Shown here one piece after another: positions 1 to 9,200 of a stretch of DNA of 64,000 nt. The stretch's first letter is position 1. The number at the start of each line of letters is the position of its first letter. This DNA is from Limimonas halophila (GTDB lineage Bacteria; Pseudomonadota; Alphaproteobacteria; Kiloniellales; Rhodovibrionaceae). The stretch spans positions 1 through 64,000 of the forward strand of contig NZ_FNCE01000006.1 in the NCBI RefSeq assembly GCF_900100655.1, written 5' to 3'. The position numbers and the translations under genes are program-made. The notes below the pieces were generated by a model, which did not search any database, had not been told where the DNA came from, and saw nothing but the letters and a program-made list of their open reading frames with translations.

Positions 1-180
1 ACAGCATCCACCGCCCCGTCACGACACCGCAACCGTGGCCGGCGGGTTCGCCGCAAGCCGGTGTTTCATCGCATCGGCAGGAGATTTTGAGTGGACGGCT
101 TTGGCCGCCCCGTCACGAGGCCGCAAGTGCGGAGCGCAGCCGGCCCACCCGATCCCGGCCGGCATGCAGCCGGAGCCTCC

Positions 181-405
181 TTACGCGGCATCCTGGCCGG
201 GTGCGGGAACGTGTTCGACGACGAGGCGGTCGATATTGGCGCAATGGCGGGCGTGCTGAACGTCGATGCCGACCAGATGGCCCTGTGCGTCGTAGTCCAA
301 CACGACGCCATCCGAAACCTCGTCGGAATCGACCGCCACATCATCCGTCAGATGGATGTAGAGCGCATCGGTCGCGGGATCGTAATTCAGCTTCACGGTT
401 GACAC
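181..405 (-). CDS. DUF2283 family protein
   Basis: Small (74 aa) protein that opens with VKLNYDPATDALYIHL, the hallmark of the DUF2283 family, followed by a D-rich acidic strand and GIDVQHAR. The family is widespread, has no established biochemical role, and is often found beside small toxin-like partners. I chose the GTG at 405 because it places the conserved YDPATDALYI segment about 8 residues from the N-terminus; a second GTG at 396 is possible. An upstream same-strand reading frame overlaps its 5' end, as expected for a coupled pair. Function unknown; family assignment is from motif recognition. Confidence 0.75.
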   Translation of the reverse strand: MSTVKLNYDPATDALYIHLTDDVAVDSDEVSDGVVLDYDAQGHLVGIDVQHARHCANIDRLVVEHVPAPGQDAA

Positions 406-535
406 TTTCGATCCGGAAGGCGTTGTGGACCGTCTCGCCGTCCGGCAGCGTGACCACGCGCAGATACCAGCCAATCTCGGGTATCCAGGTCCAATGCCGA
501 ATGCGCCCGTCTTCGGGCTGCACCTCGCGCCGCAC
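341..535 (-). pseudogene. Possible partner of the DUF2283 gene, 5' end unclear (remnant?)
   Basis: This frame encodes RIRHWTWIPEIGWYLRVV followed by TLPDGETVHNAF, which reads like the core of the small proteins usually encoded just upstream of DUF2283 genes. The open frame continues upstream to a TAA at 608-610, with coding-like sequence (VEWYWQALDAP) but no good start codon other than GTG at 535. It overlaps the DUF2283 gene by 65 bases, longer than a normal coupled overlap, so the 3' end may have been shifted. Probably a damaged gene or one with an unrecognised start; function unknown. Confidence 0.35.
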
Positions 536-834
536 CGGGGCGTCCAGCGCCTGCCAATACCATTCTACAGCATCGGACTTCTTTTCAGAAACAGGCGTGG
601 ATGGCCGTTACGGTGAACGGCCATGACGGTAATGGGGCGGATTTTCCCAATTCGTCACGCCCGCACACCGTTGCGGGCGTCCACGTTCCTGAACACGAAT
701 TTGCGTCCGATGCTGTAAACGGATGTAGGTGCGTTTCGCGAGCACGTTCACGCGGAAGTATTCCGTCATCGCGATCATCGCCGCCCTCTCCACCAGCGGC
801 GAGATCGATACCGCTTCGCCGTGGTCGCGGCAAT

Positions 835-899
835 CCGTCATTACCCGCTTGCTGGCCTTCGGCCAGCGACTGCGTGTCTAAGCGGGCAATCTCGCCCTT
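835..899. repeat. REP-like palindromic element in gene-poor stretch 536-1025
   Basis: Left arm CCGTCATTACCCGCTT (835-850) pairs with right arm AAGCGGGCAAT (880-890) with one mismatch. Between them lies a perfect small hairpin, GCTGGCC-TTC-GGCCAGC (851-867). The same arms recur at 1683-1719. The surrounding 490 bases (536-1025) hold no gene I can support; short open frames there are broken by this element. Confidence 0.6.
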
Positions 900-1025
900 G
901 TCGAAGGCCCCGAGATCGGCGGGGATAACCGAACCGGGTGGGATCACCCGGTCGGGGCCGGGTGATGACGATGGGGGAAGGTCGGGTGGCGGCGACGCTT
1001 CGCGACGCGAACTTGGGGAGACGCC

Positions 1026-1307
1026 CTACGCCGGCTGTTCAGCCGGCGTGTGCGGTTGCGGCGCCCGCGCGCCGCGAAGCAGGCCTTCCGTGCTCAGATC
1101 TTCGTCGATGTCGGGCCAGTGAATGCCATACCCGCCACCGGCCACTTCCCAATGCGCGCGCTCTTCGGGCGTCGCGTTCGCAAGGCGCGGGTACCACGCG
1201 AGCGGCACACTGATCGAACGGCCGTCCATGAGGTCCACACTCAGGCGCGACTCGTCGACGGATACGGCCAAGACCCGGATATCGGTGTCAGGTGCCAAAG
1301 AAGTCAT
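1026..1307 (-). CDS. DUF2442 domain-containing protein
   Basis: 93-aa protein beginning MTSLAPDTDIRVLAVSVDE, then a pattern typical of DUF2442: a short beta strand, a conserved DGR (SVDLMDGRSISVPLAWYPRL), a P-L-x-W-Y-P-R-L segment, and a middle part ending GIHWPDIDEDLS that matches the family's usual IHWP-DIDED signature. The start ATG at 1307 has GGAGG six bases upstream. It overlaps the upstream DUF4160 gene by 20 bases; the DUF4160-DUF2442 gene pair is recurrent in bacteria and has been viewed as toxin-antitoxin-like, without firm biochemistry. The C-terminal tail is Pro/Ala-rich. Confidence 0.88.
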   Translation of the reverse strand: MTSLAPDTDIRVLAVSVDESRLSVDLMDGRSISVPLAWYPRLANATPEERAHWEVAGGGYGIHWPDIDEDLSTEGLLRGARAPQPHTPAEQPA

Positions 1308-1524
1308 GCCACGCCTCCAACAATTTCATGCGCCGCTCGCGAACCAACCGATGGAGCGCCGTCAGGTCGTGCGCCGAAAAGCCGGTCGCGGATGCCACGC
1401 CGCCCGTTTGCAGCCAGAATTTGGCACTTGCACCGCCCTTGTCCACATGAACATGGGGCGGCTCATTCGGTTCATGGCTGTAAAAGTAGAAGCGAAAACC
1501 CTTTTCTCTCAGCACCGTCGGCAT
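1288..1524 (-). CDS. DUF4160 domain-containing protein
   Basis: 78-aa protein with the family signature FRFYFYSHEPNEPPHVHV near residues 10-28, an acid-basic cluster (DKGGASAKFWL) and the C-terminal motif RLVRERRMKLLEAWHDFF. DUF4160 proteins are small, of unproven activity, and very often encoded directly ahead of DUF2442, as here, with a 20-base overlap that implies coupled translation. Start ATG at 1524 has a CAGGTG-type ribosome site. A toxin-like role is an inference from the pairing, not something visible in the residues. Confidence 0.88.
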   Translation of the reverse strand: MPTVLREKGFRFYFYSHEPNEPPHVHVDKGGASAKFWLQTGGVASATGFSAHDLTALHRLVRERRMKLLEAWHDFFGT

Positions 1525-1636
1525 CGTCGCACCTGAAACCTTCCCCCCGCAACAAGCCAGCCCACCGAGCCGACACCCGACCGGCGTTCATTTCAAGGGG
1601 GCAGAGGCGAGATGCGTACGCTCACGACCGCCCCCC

Positions 1637-1719
1637 ACCCGTCATGGCCCGCTCCCCCCACCCGTCATTGCCCGGTTCTCGTACCCGTCATTGCCCGCTT
1701 TAAGCGGGCAATCTCGCCC
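1637..1719. repeat. Tandem REP-like units (three copies) in gene-free stretch 1525-1899
   Basis: CCCGTCATKGCCCG-type units occur at 1637-1653, 1660-1675 and 1683-1699. The last is followed by its inverse, giving a near-perfect palindrome ATTGCCCGCTT-TAAGCGGGCAAT (1690-1712). The right arm with flank CTCGCCC also ends the element at 835-899. The remaining bases of 1525-1899 show no gene. Confidence 0.65.
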
Positions 1720-1899
1720 ACCCATGCCACCGGACCCCGTTCCGGTGGACGGAAACCCCGGCGACCCGGCGGGCACGGCGACGCCAGCCGGTCCCTGGGC
1801 GGTGAAGCAAACTGGCATCGGCCACCCTCTTTACAAACGCAGCGTGCTTTCGTACGCACGGACATGCAGAACATACCATGAACATTTGCGAGGTACGCT

Positions 1900-2280
1900 A
1901 TGATCAACGCCAGCATCGGAAAGCTTGCCAGCCTTGGCGACGCCGAGAAGGGCTTCGCCGTCATCGGCATCGGCACGAAAATGCAGTTCAGCGAAATCCT
2001 GAACCCGAACACCCTTGGAAGCATGACGCGTGTCGCCCACGACGGCGACATCCTCATCATCAACCATTTGCCGGCGGACAAGCCGGAAGCCTACCGGCGC
2101 CCGCACAAGAAGATCGTGCTTCTTCATCGGGATCGGGACGGCCATGCATCCCACACGCCCCTGGCAGAGATCCCGCCGGGCGGTCCGCTGATTCCGTGCG
2201 TAGAGGGCATCCGGCCCTTGAGCACGGTTCAAGCCGCCGAGGGCGAGGCCACGACGGAAGCCGCGGAAGAGAACAAATAG
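1900..2280 (+). CDS. Hypothetical protein, 126 aa
   Basis: Starts at an ATG with GAGG six bases upstream. The N-terminal two thirds look like a compact alpha/beta domain (INASIGKLASLGDAEKGFAV, then FSEILNPNTLGSMTRVAHDGD and ILIINHLPADKPEAY). A proline-rich segment, PLAEIPPGGPLIPCVEGIRP, and an acidic Glu/Ala tail follow. No signal peptide or membrane segment is seen. It stands alone between REP-like repeats and a convergent sulfotransferase gene. I do not recognise the family. Codon use is like the host's, so it is a real gene rather than a shadow frame. Confidence 0.6.
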   Translation: MINASIGKLASLGDAEKGFAVIGIGTKMQFSEILNPNTLGSMTRVAHDGDILIINHLPADKPEAYRRPHKKIVLLHRDRDGHASHTPLAEIPPGGPLIPCVEGIRPLSTVQAAEGEATTEAAEENK

Positions 2281-2320
2281 AGAACGAACACGGCCGGGCC
2301 GTCACATGGCGGCCCGGCCC

Positions 2321-3892
2321 TTACGGCTCGCCGCGCACCCAGGCCAGCGCGGCGTCGACGGTGTGGGCGCTGGGGTCCATGCCGACCCAGGTGTGCAGCC
2401 GGCCGCCCAGCGTGGGGTCGGCGCGGAAGCGGTCGAAGCTCACGCTCAGCGCGTTGATGTCCTGGTTCACCACCTTGCCGAAGATGGTCTGATAGATGAC
2501 CTTCGCCCCGGCCTGGCCGTAGACGGGGTGCCACCCGCGCCGCTGGCGGCTGCGCTCGATGGCCTCGAACGGCCGCGTGACCACGAGGAAGGTGGGCTCG
2601 CACACCGCTTGCAAATCAGCAATGAAGAAGGCCGAAACAGGATGCTTCATAATCAAATGACTACATCCGGCTTCCGCCGCATATCTTTTTTGCTCTTGAA
2701 GCCATTCATGCAACCATTCGCGGAAACCGCTCGTATCACCTTCTTTGGCTTTAAGCGAAAATTGATCCACACGGGACAAAACCGCATCTCGAAGCCCGGT
2801 GGGTTCATGACTGTTCGGCGTCCTGGGATCTTTCGTCTGCACATGGGGCGGACACGAATATGCACCAAGCCGTGCCAAATACCCGGTTACGGCTGTGGTG
2901 CCACTTGACCACGACCCGAGGACGACGATTGGACGAACATCGTCCGGCGACCTGACCGCCCCGCTTTGCGTAGCCGGGGCAGACACCTGCCCACTCTTGT
3001 CCTCGTCGCGACTCGCACTCGGTCGTTGGGTCGCCGCCATGGAATCAGGGATCACGAGGCTGTCGACCTTCGGTGCCGGGACCGGACCGGTGGTCAGGGT
3101 TCGACCGGCTTCAAAGAACTGCTTACCGACGGTTTCCGGATCCCCGCTGATCCGCCGATAAACCTCTTCGTAATACTGACGCTCTTGTTCCGTCGTGGAG
3201 ACGCTATCTCGCCCGTTTCTTGGCGGGGGAAGCGTGATCCCCTCCGGCTTTGTTGGAACACCGAGGCGTTCCAGAAAGCGTTGGGCGCCATCCTCGTCCC
3301 GGAAGTCTTCAAGGTTGATGTCCACGAAATCGCACGAATGATTATTCGCTATATATTCCCGATAGTACCCGCCGCGAGCACGCATTTCAGACACATACCA
3401 CAAGATCGTTCCGGCGCGCCCAAACTGGCGGAACTTCTTGGACGGTATGATGCAATTCTGTGACGCCGGCGGGAGCCACACCCAGGCCGAAGCGGGGTTC
3501 TCGAATTCGCGAAGATTGAACAGACTCAGACCGGTTTTGCGGATGTCGCGCTTCAGGAAGACGATTTTCACGCCAACATCCGACGGAAGCAGATCGAGAT
3601 TTTCGACCAAGCCGGCCTTCGCGAGATAATGCGAAGGCTCCACGTACACCTCGCCCGGCTCAGCCAACACGCGCTCGAACTTACGCGCCCAGAACGTCCT
3701 TATTTTTCGCGTCACACCGGCATTGTTGAAATGCATCATATCCGAGTGATCGGGCGTGTCGACGCCGTGCGACCACCACTGCTGGTGTTCGTGGTAAACG
3801 CGCGCGTTGGAAACGTTGCGCGCCAACAGTTCCGTCAGGAACACTGTCCCGGATCGGCCGGTGGTGATCGTGAAAACAAGCGTCTTCGACAT
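2321..3892 (-). CDS. Tandem double-domain sulfotransferase family protein
   Basis: 523-aa protein with two sulfotransferase-like P-loop domains in one chain. Domain 1 begins SKTLVFTITTGRSGT (PAPS 5'-phosphosulfate loop, residues about 10-16) and has FLKRDIRKTGLSLFN as its 3'-phosphate-binding segment. Domain 2 begins near residue 325 with VVLGSWSSGTTAV and has LIMKHPVSAF and FLVVTRPFEAIERS. A Pro/Ser/Ala-rich linker joins them. Such enzymes transfer sulfate from PAPS to carbohydrate or protein acceptors. ATG at 3892 is preferred over the in-frame GTG at 3904 because GGAG lies 11 bases before it. It is last in a minus-strand operon after a glycosyltransferase and a PIG-L deacetylase (44-base gap). 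Acceptor unknown. Confidence 0.8.
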   Translation of the reverse strand: MSKTLVFTITTGRSGTVFLTELLARNVSNARVYHEHQQWWSHGVDTPDHSDMMHFNNAGVTRKIRTFWARKFERVLAEPGEVYVEPSHYLAKAGLVENLDLLPSDVGVKIVFLKRDIRKTGLSLFNLREFENPASAWVWLPPASQNCIIPSKKFRQFGRAGTILWYVSEMRARGGYYREYIANNHSCDFVDINLEDFRDEDGAQRFLERLGVPTKPEGITLPPPRNGRDSVSTTEQERQYYEEVYRRISGDPETVGKQFFEAGRTLTTGPVPAPKVDSLVIPDSMAATQRPSASRDEDKSGQVSAPATQSGAVRSPDDVRPIVVLGSWSSGTTAVTGYLARLGAYSCPPHVQTKDPRTPNSHEPTGLRDAVLSRVDQFSLKAKEGDTSGFREWLHEWLQEQKRYAAEAGCSHLIMKHPVSAFFIADLQAVCEPTFLVVTRPFEAIERSRQRRGWHPVYGQAGAKVIYQTIFGKVVNQDINALSVSFDRFRADPTLGGRLHTWVGMDPSAHTVDAALAWVRGEP

Positions 3893-3936
3893 CGGCGGTG
3901 CCACTCCGGATCAGCGGCGTCAGCTGATCGCTCGGG

Positions 3937-4704
3937 TTACGACGTAAACGGATCCAGCGTGAACGAAACGCGCATCGGCGCGGGCAGTTGAACGAACATC
4001 AACGGTTGAATTGTCGGCGTTTGCGGCCGCTTGGCTGACGCCGCAGCCGGGTCAACGACGAAGAAATGCTCGTAATCCGGCCAAGCGTAGTCCTTGAACC
4101 ACGTCCAGCAGCCGTGCTTGATGTAGTGATCGCGCAATGTCTTCGCGATCTTCATGTCCGTCGGCTGGTGCGCCAGGCAATCCGAAAACCGGCCAAGATG
4201 CCGCTGCGCCAGAAGCACCGTCAGGTTGCTGCAATAGCCGGACACGAGGACGGAAAACCCGAATTCCTGTTGCAACCGCATGACGGCGCGGAATACCTGC
4301 ACGTGCTCCTCATGGCCGTACTCACCCCACGGGTTGTGCGTTACGACCGTTTTCACCCCGCGCAGATGCTCGCGCAGTAACGCAATCAAGCGCTCACAGT
4401 TGCTTTCGTAGGTGTCGTTGTTCCGCCGGCATCGCAGGCCAGCCCAGGTTTCCCCGGGAAGCGGCCAAGCCGCGGTGGAAAACACCTCGCTCTCGGGAAC
4501 GGCCAGAAAGGTCGTGTTCGCCAATGGAAACGCCTGCATCGCGGCCTGCCGGCGTTGGGACAGGCCCGGCTGACTACCGATGTTGCCGTAGCACAGCACG
4601 ACCTGCCGCGAGCGAGCCACCGCCGAACTGGCCCACAGGCATTCGTCGTCGGGATGCGCCATGACGACGGTACAGTCGTCCAGGATCGTCGGATCGGTCT
4701 GCAT
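3937..4704 (-). CDS. PIG-L family (LmbE-like) zinc deacetylase
   Basis: 255-aa protein carrying the family zinc motif AHPDDE (residues 16-21) and the second metal/catalytic region THNPWGEYGHEEHVQV. PIG-L proteins remove acetyl groups from GlcNAc-type sugars. The start ATG at 4704 has AAGGA six bases upstream; the GTG just before it is less well spaced. The gene lies between a glycosyltransferase (36 bases upstream) and the double sulfotransferase (44 bases downstream), all on the minus strand. This suggests the operon deacetylates and then sulfates an amino sugar on a glycan (inference). No signal peptide, so probably cytoplasmic. Confidence 0.87.
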   Translation of the reverse strand: MQTDPTILDDCTVVMAHPDDECLWASSAVARSRQVVLCYGNIGSQPGLSQRRQAAMQAFPLANTTFLAVPESEVFSTAAWPLPGETWAGLRCRRNNDTYESNCERLIALLREHLRGVKTVVTHNPWGEYGHEEHVQVFRAVMRLQQEFGFSVLVSGYCSNLTVLLAQRHLGRFSDCLAHQPTDMKIAKTLRDHYIKHGCWTWFKDYAWPDYEHFFVVDPAAASAKRPQTPTIQPLMFVQLPAPMRVSFTLDPFTS

Positions 4705-4740
4705 CACGGATCCTTCACACGGCTTCGCCCGGCACGCGGT

Positions 4741-5958
4741 TCAGGACGCGGCACCGGCCGCCTCGCGCTGGTCGGCCAGCGCCAGCATCTCGGCCACGGC
4801 GTCCTTCTTGCGCTGCGCGGGCTCGAAGGGCTCGGCGGCGCGGTGGGCGCGCTGGACGGCCTGCATGTAGTAGGCGTCGTCGTCCATCAGCCGCTGGAGC
4901 GTGTCGAACCAGGGCTGGACGATGTGGGCGTTGGGCACGTTGGTGTACTTTTCCAGCAGCGCGTCCGGCAGGTCGAAGCAGAAGCCGCCGCCGTTCAACT
5001 GGTCGGGGATGCCGCCGCGGTTGGCGCCCAGCACGGGGATGCCGCCAAGCTGCGCCTCGGTGATGGCGCGCCCTGCCGCTTCCTGGATGAAGGAGGGGAA
5101 GAGCAGCGCGGCCGTGCGCTTGTAGACGCGGCGCATGTCCTGCTGGTTCGGAATCCACCAGATGTTGGGCATCGTCACGAAGTCGGGCTTGATCTCCCGC
5201 CACGCGTCGGCGGAAACGCGCCCTTCCACCAGCAGGAAGGTGAAGTCCGGGCGCTTGGCCCACGCCATTTCCACCAGCTTCATCACAAGCGTGGCGCCCT
5301 TGTCGCCGGTGGGGTTGATGAAGGTGATGAAGCCGCTGCTGCGCGAACCGATGCTGGCGACGGAGGTGACCTCGTGCGCGGGCGCGCGGTTGTTTTCGTG
5401 GATCATCGTGCGCAGCACGCCGGGATTGATGCCCAGGCGTTCGCGGTAGAGGTCGCGCAGATAGGGCGACGGGCACAGCACGTGGTCGAAGGTCTGGAAG
5501 ACGTCCGGGTATTGGTAGGAGGCGTTGGCCAGATAAAAGACCAGCGTGCGGGTGTGCCGACGCGCGCTTTCCCACAGCTTCTTGGACAGCGTGTCGCTGC
5601 CGTAGCCGATCACGACGTCGGGCTGCAGCTCGCGCAGGATTTCGTCGGTCTTGGTCAGCAGGCGCTGGGCTTCGTCGCGTTCCAGGTGCCGGCCCTGGGT
5701 GCTCTTGGTGTAGAGCACGTGGTGGCGCACGCCATCGCGCCAGAAGCGCAGCATCTTGCCCTGGTTGTGGGCGGCGGCGCCCTCCGCGCCGACGGCGGCG
5801 GTCATGGGGAATTCGTGCCGCCCGTCGAAGAGCGTGGCGGAGATGGAATAGGCCTCGTGCCCGGCTTCGGAAAGCCAGCCCAGAAGCGTGCGCATTTCCA
5901 GCGCGGCGCCACTGCGCGTGTCCAGCACGCACATGGGCGAGAGGAAGACAACTTTCAC
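4741..5958 (-). CDS. Glycosyltransferase family 4-like protein
   Basis: 405-aa GT-B fold protein. The N-terminal Rossmann half begins MKVVFLSPMCVLDTRSGAA, typical of donors/acceptors handled by GT4 enzymes. The C-terminal half has ITFINPTGDKG and the nucleotide-sugar-binding region FPSFIQEAAGRAITEAQLGGIPVL, an E-x7-E-like motif shared by the family. It is the first gene of the minus-strand glyco operon, with ATG start at 5958. The operon sits directly downstream of the giant surface-protein block, so glycosylation of a surface layer or of a secreted glycan is plausible but unproven. Confidence 0.85.
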   Translation of the reverse strand: MKVVFLSPMCVLDTRSGAALEMRTLLGWLSEAGHEAYSISATLFDGRHEFPMTAAVGAEGAAAHNQGKMLRFWRDGVRHHVLYTKSTQGRHLERDEAQRLLTKTDEILRELQPDVVIGYGSDTLSKKLWESARRHTRTLVFYLANASYQYPDVFQTFDHVLCPSPYLRDLYRERLGINPGVLRTMIHENNRAPAHEVTSVASIGSRSSGFITFINPTGDKGATLVMKLVEMAWAKRPDFTFLLVEGRVSADAWREIKPDFVTMPNIWWIPNQQDMRRVYKRTAALLFPSFIQEAAGRAITEAQLGGIPVLGANRGGIPDQLNGGGFCFDLPDALLEKYTNVPNAHIVQPWFDTLQRLMDDDAYYMQAVQRAHRAAEPFEPAQRKKDAVAEMLALADQREAAGAAS

Positions 5959-6097
5959 GGCCCTGCCGCTCGCTTATCCGTTGGGGGTGACGGCCCGTAT
6001 GGCGAAAATCGCGCCGGTCGTCCAGAGGGGTTGCCGGGATCGTGTTTTGACCCTGCCACGGGTGCGACGGCCTTATCCGTCCGGCCCCACCTCCCCG

Positions 6098-6113
6098 ACC
6101 CGTCATTGCCCGC
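6098..6113. repeat. Isolated REP half-unit
   Basis: ACCCGTCATTGCCCGC repeats the unit seen three times at 1637-1699. It lies in the 293-base intergenic stretch 5959-6252, which otherwise holds only a terminator. Confidence 0.45.
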
Positions 6114-6200
6114 ACCGGCAACTTCGGCGAGCAGCGGGGACGGCGAAGCGGTGGTTCGCTTCTGGCGGTGCGAAGCCGCCCGACGCAGGCCACATGAAAA

Positions 6201-6226
6201 GGGGCCGGCCCCGAAGGACCGGCCCC
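6201..6226 (-). terminator. Rho-independent terminator of the S-layer-like gene
   Basis: GGGGCCGG and CCGGCCCC form a perfect 8-bp stem. On the minus strand the hairpin is followed by TTTT (6197-6200) and lies 26 bases past the stop codon of the gene ending at 6253. Confidence 0.7.
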
Positions 6227-6252
6227 AAGCAGCGTCCGGTTATCCCGGATGC

Positions 6253-9200
6253 TTAGAAGACGAAGTCGTCGTTGTTGAAGGTGTTCACGTTCGTATCGAT
6301 GAACACCAAATCGCCGTCGAACGCATCGGACGAAATCTGCGTGTCGTCCGACGTGCTGTCATCGTCGAAGTTACCGCCGGTGAACGTCAGGTCATCGGTG
6401 CTGTTCACGCCGCTGACGTTGCTGAAGTCGAGCGTGTCATCGACGATGTCGCCGCCAAAGTCGCCACCGTTAACACGGAGATTGTTATCAATCCCATCGA
6501 AGACGAGCGTGTCGTTCTCGTCAGTCTCGAGATTGATGACGGAGGCCGTGTCATTGAGAGAGTCATTGCCCTCGCCAGAGGCAATCTGATTGTTCACTCC
6601 CTCAGCGAGTTCGCCGAGATCATAAGTGACACTGCCGCCAGTGCTTCCGAGAGCAGCGATCTCGAAACCGCCACCGAAGTCGGAAAGGTCCACCGTCTCG
6701 ATCGAACTGCCGTTAGTGACGTTCGAGACCAACAGGTTGTCGTCCGAGCTAGACGCCGTGATCGTGGTCGTGTTGGCAACGTCCAGATCGGAAATCGTGG
6801 CGTTGGTGTCGGACTCGCCACTGCCGTCATTCACGTCGAGGTTCAGGGTCTCGATGCCATTGCTGCCGCCCGATGCGTCGAGGGCGAGCTCATCGACGGT
6901 CTGACCACTGGCGTCAAGGCCAACGTTGATGCTCTGGCTATCGCCAGAACCACCGAGATTCAGCTCGACAGCACCGCTGCTCCCCGCAGTCGCGTCGCCC
7001 TTGATGTCGACGGAAGCACCATCGGCAAGATTGTCGAGCCGCGCGATGGAGAGCTCGCCGCCACCGCCGGATGTCAGCGTAGCGCTAAGCTCAATCGTCT
7101 CACTGCCGGCGAGATTGGAGGCATCAAGCGCAGCCACGGCCGGAGCCGTCATTGTACCCGCGCCATTCGCCGTAAGGCTCACGTCCACGGTTTCAATGTT
7201 GCTCGTCTCAGGCGCGTTAATCGACGTGGTGCCGGAGCCGCTCTGCGAGGCGGACACGCTCAACGTATCATCGCCGTCACCGCCGTTCAGCACGTCACCG
7301 CTGTCGGCGATGCTGCCGAAATCGAAGGTGTCGTCGTTGGCCGTGCCGGTCACGTCGTGATCGACGCCGCCGGAGAAGGTGAGGTCGACAAAGCCGGTCA
7401 GGTCACCAGCGTCAACGGTATTGCCGCTGCTGCTGCCACCGATCGCCGCGGAGATCTTCACGTCGGCATCGCCATTCAGGTCCAGGCTCTCGATCGTGCT
7501 GTCCTGAATCGACGTGAACTCGATATCAGCGACGTCGGTATCACCGCTGGTCTGGTCATTGGCGCTGTTGAGCGTCAGGTTGACCTGCTCGGCTTCACCG
7601 TTGCCGCCAACGTCACCACTGTCCAGCACGAGGCCGTCACCGCCCGAGCCGATCGTGAACGTGCCGGAACCGTTGCCAGTGTCTGCGGCGTTGTTCTCGA
7701 TCGTGAAGCCAAGGGCATCACTGTTGCCGCTGGCCTCGCCGCTGGCAAGGCGGACGTCGAGAAAGCCAAGCTCAGTCCCGCCGCTGGTGTTGGCCTGCAA
7801 GGCAAAATTGCTGTCAGCGCCCACCGAGTTGGCGGTAATGCCGCTGCCTGCACCAGCAAGGCCACCAGAGCCAACAACAGCGTTGACATTTTCGAAGTCG
7901 CCGAGATTGCTGAGGTCGACGTTGCCACTGGAGCCAGACTGGAACTCGGCGCTGAACGTCTCGAAGTTATTCAGCGTGGCGCCGCTGCCCGGCGAAAGGT
8001 TACCAGTGCCGGCCGCGATCACCTCGTCCGTCCCGGCGCCGCCGTCGAGCGTCGTGTCGCCGCTGTAGTCGTTGCTGCCCAGGTCAACGGTGTCGTCGCC
8101 GGACCCAGTGGCGACGTCAATCGACGTGCCGCTCACGTTCGTCGAGCCGAGATTGCCGAGATCGACCGTGTCGTCACCAGCGCCACCGGTTGCGGAAATA
8201 CCGCCGCTGGCGGAAGCATCCGTCGTACCGAACGTCGCGGTCAGGTCGCCCTCGAAACCGGCGGCGTCGACCGTGCGCGTCGCGACGTCAGAGGCGTCGT
8301 CCTCCACGATGCCGAGGTCGAGGTCCGCAGTGCCGCCAACCTCGATCGTCTCGAACGCGTTGCCGATATCGTTCGAACTGGACGAATTATCAGTGGTGAG
8401 AACCGTGTTTTCTTCGCCACCCGTGCTCGTGACGGACAGCGTTTCCACCACATCCGTGTCACCGGCCGCGTTGTCCGTGTCGATGGTGGCACTGGAGCCG
8501 CCCGTCGCCGTGACATTGATGCTGTCGCTGTCACCGCTGACCGCGTCGTTGGCGAACACCGCACGGAGTGTGCCCTCAGCGCCGGAAAGGCCGAAGACAG
8601 CGCCGGTGTTCTCGACGTTGCTGATCTCGGTGGTGCTGCCGGACGCGCTGCCGTCCGACCAGAACTCGTTCGTGCCGGAGGTGTTCGACGTGTTGTAGGT
8701 CAGAACGTCGCTGCCACCGGTCGCGTTGTTCGAAACGAACAGCTGCTCCGTGTTGTCCACCGTCGGGTTGACGGTGACCGCACCGCTACCCGAGCCGATC
8801 GTGCTGACCACCAACTCGTCGGACTGGCCGCCGGCGGAATCGATGCTGTCGAAGCTCTGCAGCGTGCCGTCGCTGCTGGAGCTCATGTCGATTACGCCCT
8901 GCGTGGTGTCGTTGGAGGCCGTGGTCTCCAGCGCCTGCTGCGGGCCAACGTTGTCCTGACCCGTGGTCAGCTGATTGGTGTTGCCCGTCGGCACGTTGGA
9001 GATGCCGGTGGTCTCGCTGGCAACCTGGTCGAAGTTCTCGTCCAGCAGGCTGACCTGCACGCCCTCGAGGCCCTCGGACACATTGTCGCGCGAGGCATCG
9101 AGCGTGAAGGTAAGGGTGTCGCCGGCCTCGGCGCCCGCGTTGAAGGTCACGCTGCCGGTGGAGAGCGTGAAGTCGTCCTGCCCGGCCTCGGCCGCGTTGC

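Noticed and set aside
11-126. Short repeat CCGCCCCGTCACGA-x-x-CCGCAA at 11-32 and 105-126, and GTGTTTCATCGCATC at 59-73 resembling the start of the 65-bp repeat
   Set aside because: Too short and degenerate to distinguish from chance in GC-rich intergenic DNA; noted only as possible decayed repeats.
585-947. Minus-strand frames that could be a broken gene (e.g. ISPLVERAAMIAMTEYFRVN)
   Set aside because: A short stretch looks protein-like, but it changes frame and is interrupted by the REP element at 835-899. I cannot assign a family, so I do not annotate a gene.
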